NCBI RefSeq assembly: GCF_001077815.2
Contig: NZ_CP011310.1
Coordinates: 1,426,001-1,490,000 of the forward strand
DNA: 64,000 nt
Direction of reading: 5' to 3'
From: Aurantiacibacter atlanticus
GTDB taxonomy: Bacteria; Pseudomonadota; Alphaproteobacteria; Sphingomonadales; Sphingomonadaceae
Part shown: one piece after another, positions 48,149 to 57,337 of the stretch
Layout of the letters: every line of letters starts with the position of its first letter
Numbering within the stretch: the stretch's first letter is position 1
Notes under the pieces: model-generated
Seen by the model: only the letters and a program-made list of their open reading frames with translations
Database searches by the model: none
What the model was told of the DNA's origin: nothing
Position numbers and translations under genes: made by a program

Positions 48149-50293
48149 ATGACCCGCACAGCTATTGCAGTCGCCACGCTGCTTGCCACCATCGCCATAC
48201 CCGCTAACGCGCAGGATATGACAGCTCCCCAATATCCCGAAACGCAGCGCGACGACGTGGTTGAAACCTTCTTTGGCGAGCAGGTGGCCGATCCCTATCG
48301 CTGGCTTGAAGAAGATGTGCGCAATAGCGAGGATGTCGCCAAGTGGGTAACGCAGCAGAATCGTGTTACCGATGCCTATCTTGAACAATTGCCAGCACGC
48401 CCATGGTTCAACACCCGCATTGGCGAATTGTATGATTATGAGCGCTTCTCTGTTCCGGTGGAGCGTGGCGGGCGTTATTTTTACACGAGCAATTCCGGTT
48501 TGCAGAACCAATCGCCGCTTTACGTTCGTGACGGGTTGAATGGTGTGCCGCGATTGCTGCTGGATCCCAATCAATGGGCGGAAGATGGTGCGACGGCGCT
48601 GTCTGACTGGGTGCCTTCGCCCGATGGCAGCAAGCTGCTCTACAGCGTGCAGGACGGCGGAAGCGACTGGCGTATACTGCGGGTGTTGGATGTGACCACC
48701 GGAGAACAGTTCGGCGGCGATATTCGCTGGGCCAAGTTCACCGGTTTGGCATGGGTGGGCGAAGAGGGTTTTCTCTATTCGCGCTTCCCCGAACCTGAAG
48801 AGGGCGAGGATTTTCAGGCGCTCAACCTCGATCAGGCGGTATATTTCCACGAACTTGGCACCGATCAGTCAGCTGACAGCCAGATCTATGCAACGCCCGA
48901 CCATCCCGAGCGCAATCACGTGGCACAGACAAGTGATGATGGACGCTGGGTGATCCTGACGTCCTCCACCGGAACTGATGCCCGACACGAGGTTCATGTC
49001 GTTGATCTTTCGGTCCGTGAAACGCGTGGCTGGCGGCCACAGCCACTCGTGACCGGTTTTGAGAATAGCTGGAGCCTTATCGACAGTGTCGGATCACGCC
49101 TGTTCTTCGTAACCAACACCGACGCGCCGCTTTACCGCGTGTTGTCGATCGACATGGACAATCCATCAGCGGGGTGGAGTGAACTGATCGCCGAGCGCGA
49201 TCAGCCAATCGCAGGTGCTTCCATGATTGGCGATCGTCTGGTGATTCAATATCTGGAAGACGCATCCTCCAGCGCATATGTCTATACGCTGGGTGGCGAA
49301 ATGGTGCGCGAGATAGAGTTCACCGGACTTGGTAGCGCTGGTGGCTTCTATGGTAGCCCCGACAGTAATGAAACATTTTACAGCTTCACGAGTTTCAACC
49401 GGCCCGCGACAATTTATCGCTATGATGTGACGACAGGAGAAACATCAGAATTCGCCGCGCCTGACATTAGCTTCGATCCCGATGACTTCGTGGTCGAGCA
49501 GCAGTTTTATGAAAGCAAGGATGGCACCCGCGTCCCTATGTTCATCGTGCGCCGCGCCGATATTGCCGCCAGCGGCGATGCCGTGCCAACATTGCTATAT
49601 GGTTATGGCGGGTTCGACATTTCGCTTACTCCTGGATTCTCGCCCAGTCGAATGGCCTGGGTCGAGGCGGGCGGCGCCTATGCGGTCGCAAACCTTCGCG
49701 GCGGCGGCGAATATGGCAAGGCGTGGCACGATGCCGGCAGGCGGGCAAACAAGCAGAACGTATTTGATGATTTCATCTCCGCCGGCGAATATCTGATAGC
49801 GCAGGGCATCACGCCTGAAGATGGTTTGGCCATTCAGGGCGGTTCCAATGGCGGACTGCTGGTTGGTGCGGTTGTAAACCAGCGTCCCGATCTATTTGCG
49901 GCGGGCAATGCCGCTGTCGGTGTGATGGACATGCTGCGTTTCGACCAGTGGACGGCCGGAAGGTATTGGGTGGATGATTATGGCTATCCCGATCGTGAGG
50001 AAGACTGGCGCATTCTTCGGGCCTATTCTCCGCTCCACAATATCCAGTCTGGCGCGCAATATCCCGCGCTACTGGTGACAACTGCTGATACGGATGACCG
50101 TGTGGTACCGGGGCATAGCTTCAAATACACCGCAGCCTTGCAGGCAGAAGAATTGGGGGATCGCCCTCAACTGATCCGGATCGAGACCCGCGCGGGCCAT
50201 GGATCGGGCAAACCTACTGACAAGGCAATTGCAGAAGCAGCTGATATCCTGAGTTTTCTTGGATATTGGACAGGCTTGAAAGTCGGCGAATAG
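48149..50293 (+). CDS. Prolyl oligopeptidase-family serine peptidase (S9A), secreted
   Basis: 714 residues with a Sec signal ending at AIPANAQ. The beta-propeller region starts YPETQRDDVVETFFGEQVADPYRWLEED, the usual POP start. The catalytic domain shows YGYGGFDISLTPGFSPSRMAWVE, then nucleophile Ser566 in GGSNGGLL, the acid in DTDDRVVPGHS (residues 647-657) and His684 in AGHGSGKP. Prolyl oligopeptidases cut after proline in short peptides; periplasmic location is inferred from the signal. No operon partner. Confidence 0.95.
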   Translation: MTRTAIAVATLLATIAIPANAQDMTAPQYPETQRDDVVETFFGEQVADPYRWLEEDVRNSEDVAKWVTQQNRVTDAYLEQLPARPWFNTRIGELYDYERFSVPVERGGRYFYTSNSGLQNQSPLYVRDGLNGVPRLLLDPNQWAEDGATALSDWVPSPDGSKLLYSVQDGGSDWRILRVLDVTTGEQFGGDIRWAKFTGLAWVGEEGFLYSRFPEPEEGEDFQALNLDQAVYFHELGTDQSADSQIYATPDHPERNHVAQTSDDGRWVILTSSTGTDARHEVHVVDLSVRETRGWRPQPLVTGFENSWSLIDSVGSRLFFVTNTDAPLYRVLSIDMDNPSAGWSELIAERDQPIAGASMIGDRLVIQYLEDASSSAYVYTLGGEMVREIEFTGLGSAGGFYGSPDSNETFYSFTSFNRPATIYRYDVTTGETSEFAAPDISFDPDDFVVEQQFYESKDGTRVPMFIVRRADIAASGDAVPTLLYGYGGFDISLTPGFSPSRMAWVEAGGAYAVANLRGGGEYGKAWHDAGRRANKQNVFDDFISAGEYLIAQGITPEDGLAIQGGSNGGLLVGAVVNQRPDLFAAGNAAVGVMDMLRFDQWTAGRYWVDDYGYPDREEDWRILRAYSPLHNIQSGAQYPALLVTTADTDDRVVPGHSFKYTAALQAEELGDRPQLIRIETRAGHGSGKPTDKAIAEAADILSFLGYWTGLKVGE

Positions 50294-50424
50294 GGCGTTC
50301 AGGAAGCAGCCTACTTTCCTGAACATTCGGCGACAGGCAAGTTCAGCCTCACCTCAGAACGATTCGACTAGAACCTTCATATCGGTGGCACAGATGTCAT
50401 CGCATGATACGAAGGAGAACTCTG

Positions 50425-50982
50425 ATGAAGTCCACGACCAAAGCACTGGCCAAGGGAACGTTTGCAACCGTCGCGGCTGGCGCGATGGCCCTGACCGCAG
50501 CGTCTCCCGCCGCCGCACAGGATCGCTATCGCGACCGCCATGACAATGGCATTTCTGCCGGTGAAGTTATCGCCGGTGCCGTTATCCTGGGTGGACTCGC
50601 GGCAATCCTCTCCTCCAGCAATAACGACCGCTATGATGATCGCCACTATGGGGATCGGAACTATCGCGATAATCGCCGTGGTTATGGCGCCAATAATGGT
50701 CGCCAAGCTGTAGAACGTTGCGTTCGCGCTGCAGAGCGCCAAGCTCAACGCTGGAGCGGTTCGCGTGCCGAAGTTTATGAAATTCGCGATGTTGATCGTG
50801 AACGTCGCGGCTTCGAAGTGAAAGGCCGCATCGCAGTGCGCGATAATCACCGCAGTCGCAATTATCGCGGCGACTATCGCCGGGGTGGCCGCAACAATGG
50901 CTGGGATGAAGGACGTTTCAAGTGCGATTATCGCAACGGGCGCGTGGTCGATATTGATTTCAGCGGTATCCGCGGCCTTTAG
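50425..50982 (+). CDS. Secreted Arg/Asp/Tyr-rich protein of unknown function
   Basis: 185 residues from ATG 50425, 8 nt after GAAGGAG. Signal peptide to about residue 32 (ALTAASPAAAQ). A hydrophobic segment ISAGEVIAGAVILGGLAAILSS is followed by a basic/acidic DRYDDRHYGDRNYRDN run and a small Cys-containing domain (AVERCVRAAERQAQRWSG, RGFEVKGRIAV, GRFKCDYRNGRVVDIDFSGI). The next gene shares this layout, so the two are paralogues. Envelope location inferred. Confidence 0.8.
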   Translation: MKSTTKALAKGTFATVAAGAMALTAASPAAAQDRYRDRHDNGISAGEVIAGAVILGGLAAILSSSNNDRYDDRHYGDRNYRDNRRGYGANNGRQAVERCVRAAERQAQRWSGSRAEVYEIRDVDRERRGFEVKGRIAVRDNHRSRNYRGDYRRGGRNNGWDEGRFKCDYRNGRVVDIDFSGIRGL

Positions 50983-51076
50983 GCTCACATAGTTAGACCC
51001 CATTCGTCGGGGGAGGCGGTTCAGGTTGGTTTCAGCCTGGACCGCCTATCTATGTGGGCCACTCACAGGATCAGTG

Positions 51077-51943
51077 ATGGGAACAACAATGCGCAAGCCA
51101 AGCAAAATCGTCTCAGCCGCGGCTCTAAGTGCCGCTTTTGCCATGGCCGCAACGCCTGTCGCTGCTGCCGAACTGCCCTATACAGGCGGTTCAGATGTTG
51201 AAGTGCAGACGGGTGCTGCGGCTGATCAATCCAATCAGCGCTGGCGCCGGTATCGTCCACGTCATGGCTATCGCCATCACCATCGTCATCGCAGCGGTGT
51301 TGATGCAGGCGATGTCGTGGCAGGTGTCCTCATTCTCGGGGCTATTGCCGCTATTGCGAGTTCGGGACGCGATCGGGATCGTGATGACGACCGCGATCGC
51401 AATGACCGCGATTACGGCGACCGCGACTATGACTATAATGATCGCGCGCAAGACAGCCGCGGCCTGAGACACGCTGCCGATATGTGCATGGACCAAATCG
51501 AGCGTGGGCGGAACAGCGTAGAAGACATAGACTCTGCGCGCCGCACCAGCGATGGCTGGCGGGTTGCAGGAACACTGGAAAATGGTGGGAGCTGGAACTG
51601 CTGGATCGACAATGACGGTCGCATTCGCGATGTAGACATCGGAGTGCGCGGCTTTTCATCGCAAAACGCAGATGATCGGAACGCATCCGGCCCGTTCGGT
51701 GATCAATGGGACGACAGTGCCTATTCCCGCGCTCGTAACAGCACCACCACGCCATCGCAGAACGCCTATACCTACCGCTCTGCTGAAAACCGCGCTCCCG
51801 CCTATCCGGGTGGACCGATCCCCGGTGAAGAGGGCTATGCGGTAGATGAAGGTGATAGCTATGGCGAAGATGGCTATACTGGTGGCAGTGACGGAAGATA
51901 CAGCACCGGCCAAACACCCGATTTCAGTCAATCCGGCAGCTGA
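51077..51943 (+). CDS. Secreted paralogue of the upstream Arg/Asp-rich protein, longer
   Basis: 288 residues from ATG 51077; a second Met 12 nt on (51089) starts MRKPSKIVSAAALSAAF and is an equal candidate. Signal peptide ends near VAAAELP. A His/Arg-rich stretch (GYRHHHRHRS) precedes DAGDVVAGVLILGAIAAIASS, the same hydrophobic module as upstream. DRDRDDDRDRNDRDYGDRD repeats and a Cys domain (ADMCMDQIERGRNS, GWRVAGTLENGGSWNCWIDNDGRIRDVDIG) follow. The C-terminal 90 residues are Gly/Ser/Tyr/Asn-rich and probably disordered. Confidence 0.8.
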   Translation: MGTTMRKPSKIVSAAALSAAFAMAATPVAAAELPYTGGSDVEVQTGAAADQSNQRWRRYRPRHGYRHHHRHRSGVDAGDVVAGVLILGAIAAIASSGRDRDRDDDRDRNDRDYGDRDYDYNDRAQDSRGLRHAADMCMDQIERGRNSVEDIDSARRTSDGWRVAGTLENGGSWNCWIDNDGRIRDVDIGVRGFSSQNADDRNASGPFGDQWDDSAYSRARNSTTTPSQNAYTYRSAENRAPAYPGGPIPGEEGYAVDEGDSYGEDGYTGGSDGRYSTGQTPDFSQSGS

Positions 51944-51956
51944 AGGTCACTGGGCT

Positions 51957-52580
51957 TCAACTATTCCGCTTATAGGGTGGAAGCGACAGGTTCCAGTAGA
52001 TCGCTGCGCTCCTGAGTAAGAAGCCTGCTGAAGCCGCACCTATCCAGACCGGAACACGCGGCAGCGCGAGATATTCTCCAATGACACATAATGCGGCCGA
52101 TAATGCAGCCGCAGTGACATAGAGTTCAGGCCGCATCACGATGGATGGTCGCCCCGCTAACACGTCGCGGGCTATGCCGCCGACTGTGCCCGTCACCACG
52201 CCCATCATGATGGCTGGCACCGGCGGCACGCCGTAAGTGAGCGCCTTGGCAGATCCAAGAACTGCATAGGTCGTCAGCCCCGCGCCATCAGAGAAATCCA
52301 GCAGCTTGCCTTCCCACCAGCGGATCGGTGTGAACCACGCCAGCAATGATACGCCGAGGCATACCACTGCGACCCAGGGATCTGTCATCCAGAACACGGG
52401 CGCGCCGATCAGCAAATCACGAACTGTTCCGCCGCCAACGCCTGTCAGCAATGCAAAAAACACCATGGTGACGAAGGTCTGCCGTTCCTTGGCCGCCAAT
52501 AATGCGCCAGTCAGCGCAAACACTGCAACGCCCAGAAGGTCGAGGATGTCGAGCAGTGGTGTAAGTATTTGTTCGTTCAT
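51957..52580 (-). CDS. TRIC/UPF0126-family cation channel protein
   Basis: 207 residues with about seven helices arranged as two repeats of the UPF0126 (TRIC-like) domain: LDLLGVAVFALTGALLAAKERQ ... LTGVGGGTVRDLLIG, and later FSDGAGLTTYAVLGSAKALTYG ... GVVTGTVGGIARDVLAG. The GGGxxRDxL motifs are diagnostic. Prokaryotic TRIC proteins form K+-permeable trimers; relatives such as YadS are uncharacterised transporters. ATG overlaps the upstream PepSY stop by 4 bp. Confidence 0.92.
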   Translation of the reverse strand: MNEQILTPLLDILDLLGVAVFALTGALLAAKERQTFVTMVFFALLTGVGGGTVRDLLIGAPVFWMTDPWVAVVCLGVSLLAWFTPIRWWEGKLLDFSDGAGLTTYAVLGSAKALTYGVPPVPAIMMGVVTGTVGGIARDVLAGRPSIVMRPELYVTAAALSAALCVIGEYLALPRVPVWIGAASAGFLLRSAAIYWNLSLPPYKRNS

Positions 52581-53266
52581 GCCTTCACCCGCGCTTTGCG
52601 CCGACGAAACATGAGTGCACAGCCGAGGAGCGATCCTATCGCACTCAAAGCCGCAAAGATGATGAGGATCGGATGGCTGGTATTCTCACGGTCCTGCAAA
52701 TCCATAATATGGAGACCCCAGACGAAATCGAAAATCCGCCACCATCCGCTTCGCACGGCCAACACCTCGCCAGTGATCTGATCCAAATAGACATGCGTCC
52801 CGTCTGAATAGCTGGCCTGCCATGATGGGCGCCAGATGCGCAGATCCATCGGCGCTTCGTCATCTGCGAACTGCGTGAGGGTATCGAGCGAGCCCGCGCC
52901 TGTATAGGTGGCCTGTGCGATAAGACGGGCCTCATCTTTTCCGACCGATCCGATGCGCAAACCGTCCTGAGCCGAGTAGCGGGTGCGACCGCCATCTTCC
53001 CGCGTGACGATCCAAACAGGCCCATCTAACTGATGCTGTAGAGTGAAGCCGGAAACTTCTCCCACATCTTCTGTCGGCAAGGCGATCTGCGCTGTTTGAA
53101 TTGCAGGTGTTTCGGCGCGCAGATGATTTCCACGCACATATTCAATGGGTTGCCAGACCATGATCAGGCCGGTCACCGTCCACATCAGGATCGGAACCCC
53201 GATCAGCCAACCAAGCCAGATATGCCATTTGGCGAAACGGCGCAGGATTTTCTGTTGAGCCATCAT
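52577..53266 (-). CDS. PepSY-domain membrane protein
   Basis: 229 residues. An N-terminal helix (WHIWLGWLIGVPILMWTVTGLIMVW) with HIWLGW is typical of PepSY_TM/iron-uptake reductase proteins. The extracytoplasmic middle has the PepSY-like ARLIAQATYTGAGSL and YLDQITGEVLAVRSGWWRIFDFVWGLHIMDL, where His residues of the family could hold haem. The last helix is ILIIFAALSAIGSLLGCALMF. Members often reduce ferric chelates; here that is inference. Overlaps the TRIC gene. Confidence 0.85.
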   Translation of the reverse strand: MMAQQKILRRFAKWHIWLGWLIGVPILMWTVTGLIMVWQPIEYVRGNHLRAETPAIQTAQIALPTEDVGEVSGFTLQHQLDGPVWIVTREDGGRTRYSAQDGLRIGSVGKDEARLIAQATYTGAGSLDTLTQFADDEAPMDLRIWRPSWQASYSDGTHVYLDQITGEVLAVRSGWWRIFDFVWGLHIMDLQDRENTSHPILIIFAALSAIGSLLGCALMFRRRKARVKA

Positions 53267-53295
53267 GGCGCCCTACTGCCGCGAAGCCAGCAGGA

Positions 53296-53727
53296 CTAGT
53301 CCGTCGCAAAAACTTTCGACCGGTCCGCAAATGCCTTCATCTCAATAGCGTTGCCGCTGGGATCGTGGAAGAACATCGTCGCTTGTTCTCCAGCTTCTCC
53401 GGCAAAGCGGATGTGCGGCGCTATGTCGAAGCGAATGCCGGCCTTGGTCAAACGCGTGGCCAGTTCCTGCCATTCTTCCATGCCCAGAACGATACCGAAA
53501 TGCGGTACGGGGACGTCATGCCCATCCACAGGGTTGGTGCCATGGCCTGCCTTTGCCACGATAGATGGTGCCTGATGGGCCACGATCTGGTGGCCGTAGA
53601 AATCGAAATCGATCCAGTCGTCGGACGATCGCCCTTCTGCGCATCCCATGACATCGCCCCAAAATTCGCGTGCAGCGTCCAGATTATCGACCGGAAAGGC
53701 AAGGTGGAACGGCGAAAGCTGGGTCAT
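53296..53727 (-). CDS. VOC-family protein (glyoxalase/dioxygenase fold)
   Basis: 143 residues: [47 protein letters not shown] and [15 protein letters not shown]. The metal-binding His in FHLAF and HFGI and Glu in NAIEMK are the usual VOC positions. The substrate is not known. ATG overlaps the stop of the upstream membrane protein by 4 bp, so it belongs to the minus-strand block headed by the TCA genes or a sub-operon of it. Confidence 0.9.
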   Translation of the reverse strand: MTQLSPFHLAFPVDNLDAAREFWGDVMGCAEGRSSDDWIDFDFYGHQIVAHQAPSIVAKAGHGTNPVDGHDVPVPHFGIVLGMEEWQELATRLTKAGIRFDIAPHIRFAGEAGEQATMFFHDPSGNAIEMKAFADRSKVFATD

Positions 53728-54542
53728 CGAGCAGGTATCCTGTGAAGTCCAAGAGCAAGGCCAAAGCCCAATATGGGTGCCGCACCATAACCAATAAACG
53801 GGGTAGGGTAATTCGACATCAATGACATGATGAGAAATCCGAATAGAAGCCCTGCCAGCGCAAAGCGGACCTCCCGCACTACAGAGATAGCAAAAAGGAT
53901 CAGCAAAAATGCGCTGATCAGGCTTATTGCAAGGGCGGCTGCCAGAAGCAGATCTTGCTTGGCAGCCTCGACCAAGACGCGTTCGACAAAGGGCTGAGGC
54001 GCAATCTCACCATGAAGTGCCATTGTTATGGACGCAAAAAAGCCAAGGATGCTGACCAGGCCAACTTTCCAGTCTTTTGTGACATGATGCAGGCCAACGG
54101 CGGCGAAAGTAAGGGCAAATCCGGTTGCAGCATCGGGCTGCAGCAAGGTAGCCAGCAAGGCTGCAAGGATGATTGGCGCAGCTAGCTTACTGTTGCGCGC
54201 AGCCAGCACAATAAGCGCCGGAGTGGTCAGCATACCGGCATGCAGAGTAATATTGCCGAGAGGAAACCATCGCACCACCCGATCTCCGCTTATGGAAGTC
54301 ACCTGCGGTCCGATCACCACTGGTGCCACCATTACCAACAGAAGGACGACTGCCAATAAATGGCGGCTAAATGCGGTATGCGGCCCGCGCCCTGTCATGA
54401 TCCACAGCAGGGACAAAACCAGCGCCCCAAGATTGACCAAGGGAAAATGCACAGGCGCCCCGCCAGCAGCCATCCAGGCGGCCCCGAACACCACCGGGAT
54501 AACCAGCGTCAGAGCTGCCGGAAAGCGATCCCGCCACGGCAC
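53724..54542 (-). CDS. Multi-span membrane protein of unknown function (GTG start)
   Basis: 272 residues if begun at GTG 54542, which lies 1 bp after the lpdA stop (TGAGGTG); the frame is open further into lpdA but the family-like hydrophobic part begins here ([19 protein letters not shown]). About nine transmembrane helices are visible, with no charged catalytic motif apart from [14 protein letters not shown]. It resembles no named transporter by eye. Spacing implies cotranscription with lpdA. Confidence 0.65.
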   Translation of the reverse strand: MPWRDRFPAALTLVIPVVFGAAWMAAGGAPVHFPLVNLGALVLSLLWIMTGRGPHTAFSRHLLAVVLLLVMVAPVVIGPQVTSISGDRVVRWFPLGNITLHAGMLTTPALIVLAARNSKLAAPIILAALLATLLQPDAATGFALTFAAVGLHHVTKDWKVGLVSILGFFASITMALHGEIAPQPFVERVLVEAAKQDLLLAAALAISLISAFLLILFAISVVREVRFALAGLLFGFLIMSLMSNYPTPFIGYGAAPILGFGLALGLHRIPAR

Positions 54543-54543
54543 C

Positions 54544-55959
54544 TCAGATGTGGATCGGCTTACCCTGAACACCCATCGCGGCTTCCTTGATCGCTTCGGC
54601 ATGAGTCGGGTGGGCGTGACACGTATAGGCGATATCCTCGCTCGTCGCGCCGAATTCCATGGCAAGGGCGGCTTCGGCGATCATCGTTCCGGCGACACTG
54701 GCAATAGCCCACACGCCCAGCACACGATCGCTCTCAGCCTCTGCGATGATCTTCACGAAACCGTCCGGCTCATGATTGGTCTTGGCGCGGCTGTTTGCCA
54801 TCATGGGGAATTTGCTTGTCTTGATGGCCGATTTGTCGCCGCCCATCTTCTCTATCGCCTGTTCCTCTGAAAGGCCGACACCGGCAATTTCAGGCTGAGT
54901 GTAGACGACAGACGGGATAACGTCATGGTTCACGATGCCCGTCTGACCGGCAATCCATTCTGCCACGGCAATGCCTTCATCTTCGGCCTTGTGGGCGAGC
55001 ATGGGGCCGGGGACTACATCGCCAATCGCGCGCACGCCGTCCACGGCGGTACGGAATTCGCCGTCTACTTCGATCTGACCGCGCTCATTTACGTCCAAAC
55101 CGATGTTTTCGAGGCCAAGACCTTCTGTATTGGGCTTTCGTCCGATAGAGACGAGGACGCAATCGACCTCCAGCGTCTCGCTATTGCCACCAGCAGCTGG
55201 TTCCAGCGTCAATGTTGCCTTCTTGCCCTTGACGCTGACGCCAGTGACCTTTGTGGACAGCTTGAATTCAATGCCCTGCTTCTTGAATATCTTATTGGCT
55301 TCCTTGCGCACGTCAGTATCCATACCGGGCAGGATCTGATCGAGGAATTCAACGCAGACAACCTCTGCGCCAAGCCTGCGCCACACGCTGCCCAATTCCA
55401 GCCCGATCACGCCGCCGCCGATAACAACCATCTTCTTGGGCACTTTGGGCAATTCCAGCGCGCCCGTGGAATCGACCACCACATGCTTGCTGTTATCGAC
55501 CTCGACGCCGGGCAGAGGTGTGACGCTTGAACCGGTGGCGATCACCACTTCCTTTGCGGTCACAGTTTCGTCACCGATCTTGACCGTGTGTTCGTCCTGG
55601 AATGTGGCGTGGCCCTTTTTCCAGTCGACCTTGTTTTTCTTGAACAGGAAGGCGACGCCCTTCGTTAACCCCTCAACCGCGTCCAGACGCTGTTCGTGCA
55701 TTTTTGGAAGGTTGAGCTTGGGTGTCACGTCGATCCCCATGCTCGCCATCGTGCCATTGGCCGCCGCATCGAAATATTCCGAGGCATGCAACATTGCCTT
55801 GGACGGAATGCAACCGACGTTAAGGCAGGTGCCGCCCAGCGTATCGCGGCTCTCGGCACATGCGGTCTTCAGGCCCAGCTGCGCGGCGCGTATCGCTGCA
55901 ACATAGCCGCCAGGGCCGGATCCGATAATAAGGACGTCGTATTGATATTCGTCTGCCAT
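54544..55959 (-). CDS. lpdA: Dihydrolipoyl dehydrogenase (E3)
   Basis: 471 residues from ATG 55959 (MADEYQYDVLIIGSGPGGYVAA), 7 nt from GGAG; an ATG 6 nt earlier is possible. FAD Rossmann motif GSGPGGYVAAIRAAQ, redox disulfide GTCLNVGCIPSKAML, NAD motif VIGGGVIGLELGSVW, and C-terminal active HAHPTHAEAIKEAA that supplies the base His. It reoxidises lipoyl groups of 2-oxoglutarate dehydrogenase. Directly downstream of odhB, fitting an OGDH-specific E3. An inverted-repeat-rich spacer of 115 bp separates the two. Confidence 0.97.
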   Translation of the reverse strand: MADEYQYDVLIIGSGPGGYVAAIRAAQLGLKTACAESRDTLGGTCLNVGCIPSKAMLHASEYFDAAANGTMASMGIDVTPKLNLPKMHEQRLDAVEGLTKGVAFLFKKNKVDWKKGHATFQDEHTVKIGDETVTAKEVVIATGSSVTPLPGVEVDNSKHVVVDSTGALELPKVPKKMVVIGGGVIGLELGSVWRRLGAEVVCVEFLDQILPGMDTDVRKEANKIFKKQGIEFKLSTKVTGVSVKGKKATLTLEPAAGGNSETLEVDCVLVSIGRKPNTEGLGLENIGLDVNERGQIEVDGEFRTAVDGVRAIGDVVPGPMLAHKAEDEGIAVAEWIAGQTGIVNHDVIPSVVYTQPEIAGVGLSEEQAIEKMGGDKSAIKTSKFPMMANSRAKTNHEPDGFVKIIAEAESDRVLGVWAIASVAGTMIAEAALAMEFGATSEDIAYTCHAHPTHAEAIKEAAMGVQGKPIHI

Positions 55960-56074
55960 TTCCAAACTCCGCTCACCCTGAGCTTGTCGAAAGATCTCTT
56001 TTCATTTTTTCCCGCGCTGCTGAAAAGGAGAGGCAGTGGATTGACGGTGTGACCCGTGCGGGGAATTGTCTGCC

Positions 56075-57316
56075 CTATAAATCAATGAGCATCCGCATCG
56101 GATCCTCAATCGCTTCCTTCATGATCTTGAGCGCGGTTACAGCCTCGCGTCCGTCAATGATGCGGTGATCATAGCTTAGCGCCAGATACATCATCGGGCG
56201 GATGACGACCTCGCCATTTACTGCGACGGGCCGATCTTCGATCCGGTGGAGGCCGAGCACGGCGCTTTGCGGCGGGTTGATGATCGGCGTGCTCATCAGC
56301 GAACCGAAGACACCGCCATTGGAGATGGTGAATGTGCCGCCCTGCATGTCCTGCATGGTCAGCGTGCCTTCTTTCGCCTTGTTGCCATACCCGGCAATTG
56401 CCAATTCGACTTCGGCGAAGCTCATCTGGTCCACACTACGGACAACTGGTACGACCAGGCCGTTGGGCGCACTGACGGCGACCGAGACATCGACATAGTC
56501 GTGATATACGATTTCATCCCCGTCGAGCTTAGCATTGACTGATGGCACATCCTTCAGCGCCAGGCACGCGGCCTTGGCGAAGAAAGACATGAAACCAAGC
56601 TTGATGCCATGCTTCTTGGCAAACAGATCCTTATAGGCTTCGCGCGCCTCTATAACGGCGGTCATGTCGCAATCATTGAAGGTGGTGAGAAGCGCGGCTT
56701 CTTCCTGCGCGCCTTTCAGTCGCTTTGCGATAGTCTGCCGAAGACGGGTCATCTTGACGCGTTCTTCGCGGCGCTCACCCTTTGCGGCTGGTGCAGGAGC
56801 AGGTGCTGAGGTTGCGGTTTGCGTTGAGGCAGGGGCAGCGTCCTTGGCCTTTGCTGCGGCTACCACGTCTTCCTTGGTCAGGCGGCCATCTTTGCCGGTA
56901 CCCTTGATTGTCGTAGGGTCAACACCGTGTTCGATTACGGCGCGCCGAACGGCGGGCGACATGGTGACGGAACTGTCGGAGGATGCAGCAGGCGCAGCGG
57001 CCTCTTCCTGATCTTCCTTTCCTTCTTCACGCTGTTTCGCGGCACGACCTGCGTCTTCGCCCTTGGCAGCAGGGGCCCCGCCTTCTTCCACGATAGCCAG
57101 AAGCGAGCCGACTTCGACGGTATCGCCCACGGCAACCTTATGCTCGGCAATGACGCCAGCGACGGGCGAAGGCACTTCGACAGCGACCTTATCCGTTTCC
57201 AGGCTTGCGATAGGCTCATCAGCGGCCACGGCATCGCCGGGTTGCTTGAGCCATTCGCCGATGGTCGCTTCCGTGACCGATTCACCGAGTGTTGGGACTG
57301 TGACTTCGGTTGCCAT
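56075..57316 (-). CDS. odhB: 2-oxoglutarate dehydrogenase E2 (dihydrolipoyl succinyltransferase)
   Basis: 413 residues: one lipoyl domain with the modified Lys in [14 protein letters not shown] (about residue 43), an Ala/Glu/Pro-rich linker, the E1/E3-binding domain [32 protein letters not shown] (about 120-155), a second linker, and the catalytic acetyltransferase-like core with [34 protein letters not shown] and active-site [12 protein letters not shown]. It transfers the succinyl group to CoA. It lies 21 bp after sucA. Confidence 0.97.
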   Translation of the reverse strand: MATEVTVPTLGESVTEATIGEWLKQPGDAVAADEPIASLETDKVAVEVPSPVAGVIAEHKVAVGDTVEVGSLLAIVEEGGAPAAKGEDAGRAAKQREEGKEDQEEAAAPAASSDSSVTMSPAVRRAVIEHGVDPTTIKGTGKDGRLTKEDVVAAAKAKDAAPASTQTATSAPAPAPAAKGERREERVKMTRLRQTIAKRLKGAQEEAALLTTFNDCDMTAVIEAREAYKDLFAKKHGIKLGFMSFFAKAACLALKDVPSVNAKLDGDEIVYHDYVDVSVAVSAPNGLVVPVVRSVDQMSFAEVELAIAGYGNKAKEGTLTMQDMQGGTFTISNGGVFGSLMSTPIINPPQSAVLGLHRIEDRPVAVNGEVVIRPMMYLALSYDHRIIDGREAVTALKIMKEAIEDPMRMLIDL

Positions 57317-57337
57317 CTGACAATTTCCTCAGCTTTA

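Noticed and set aside
51191..51917. Val/Ile- or His/Arg-rich minus-strand frames opposite the second secreted RD-rich gene
   Set aside because: They are the complement of GAT/CGC repeat codons and have no start context.
54543..54665. Upstream extension of the membrane-protein frame into lpdA
   Set aside because: The extra 41 residues are Arg/Ser/Pro-rich and lie within a certain gene; GTG at 54542 gives a normal membrane-protein start.
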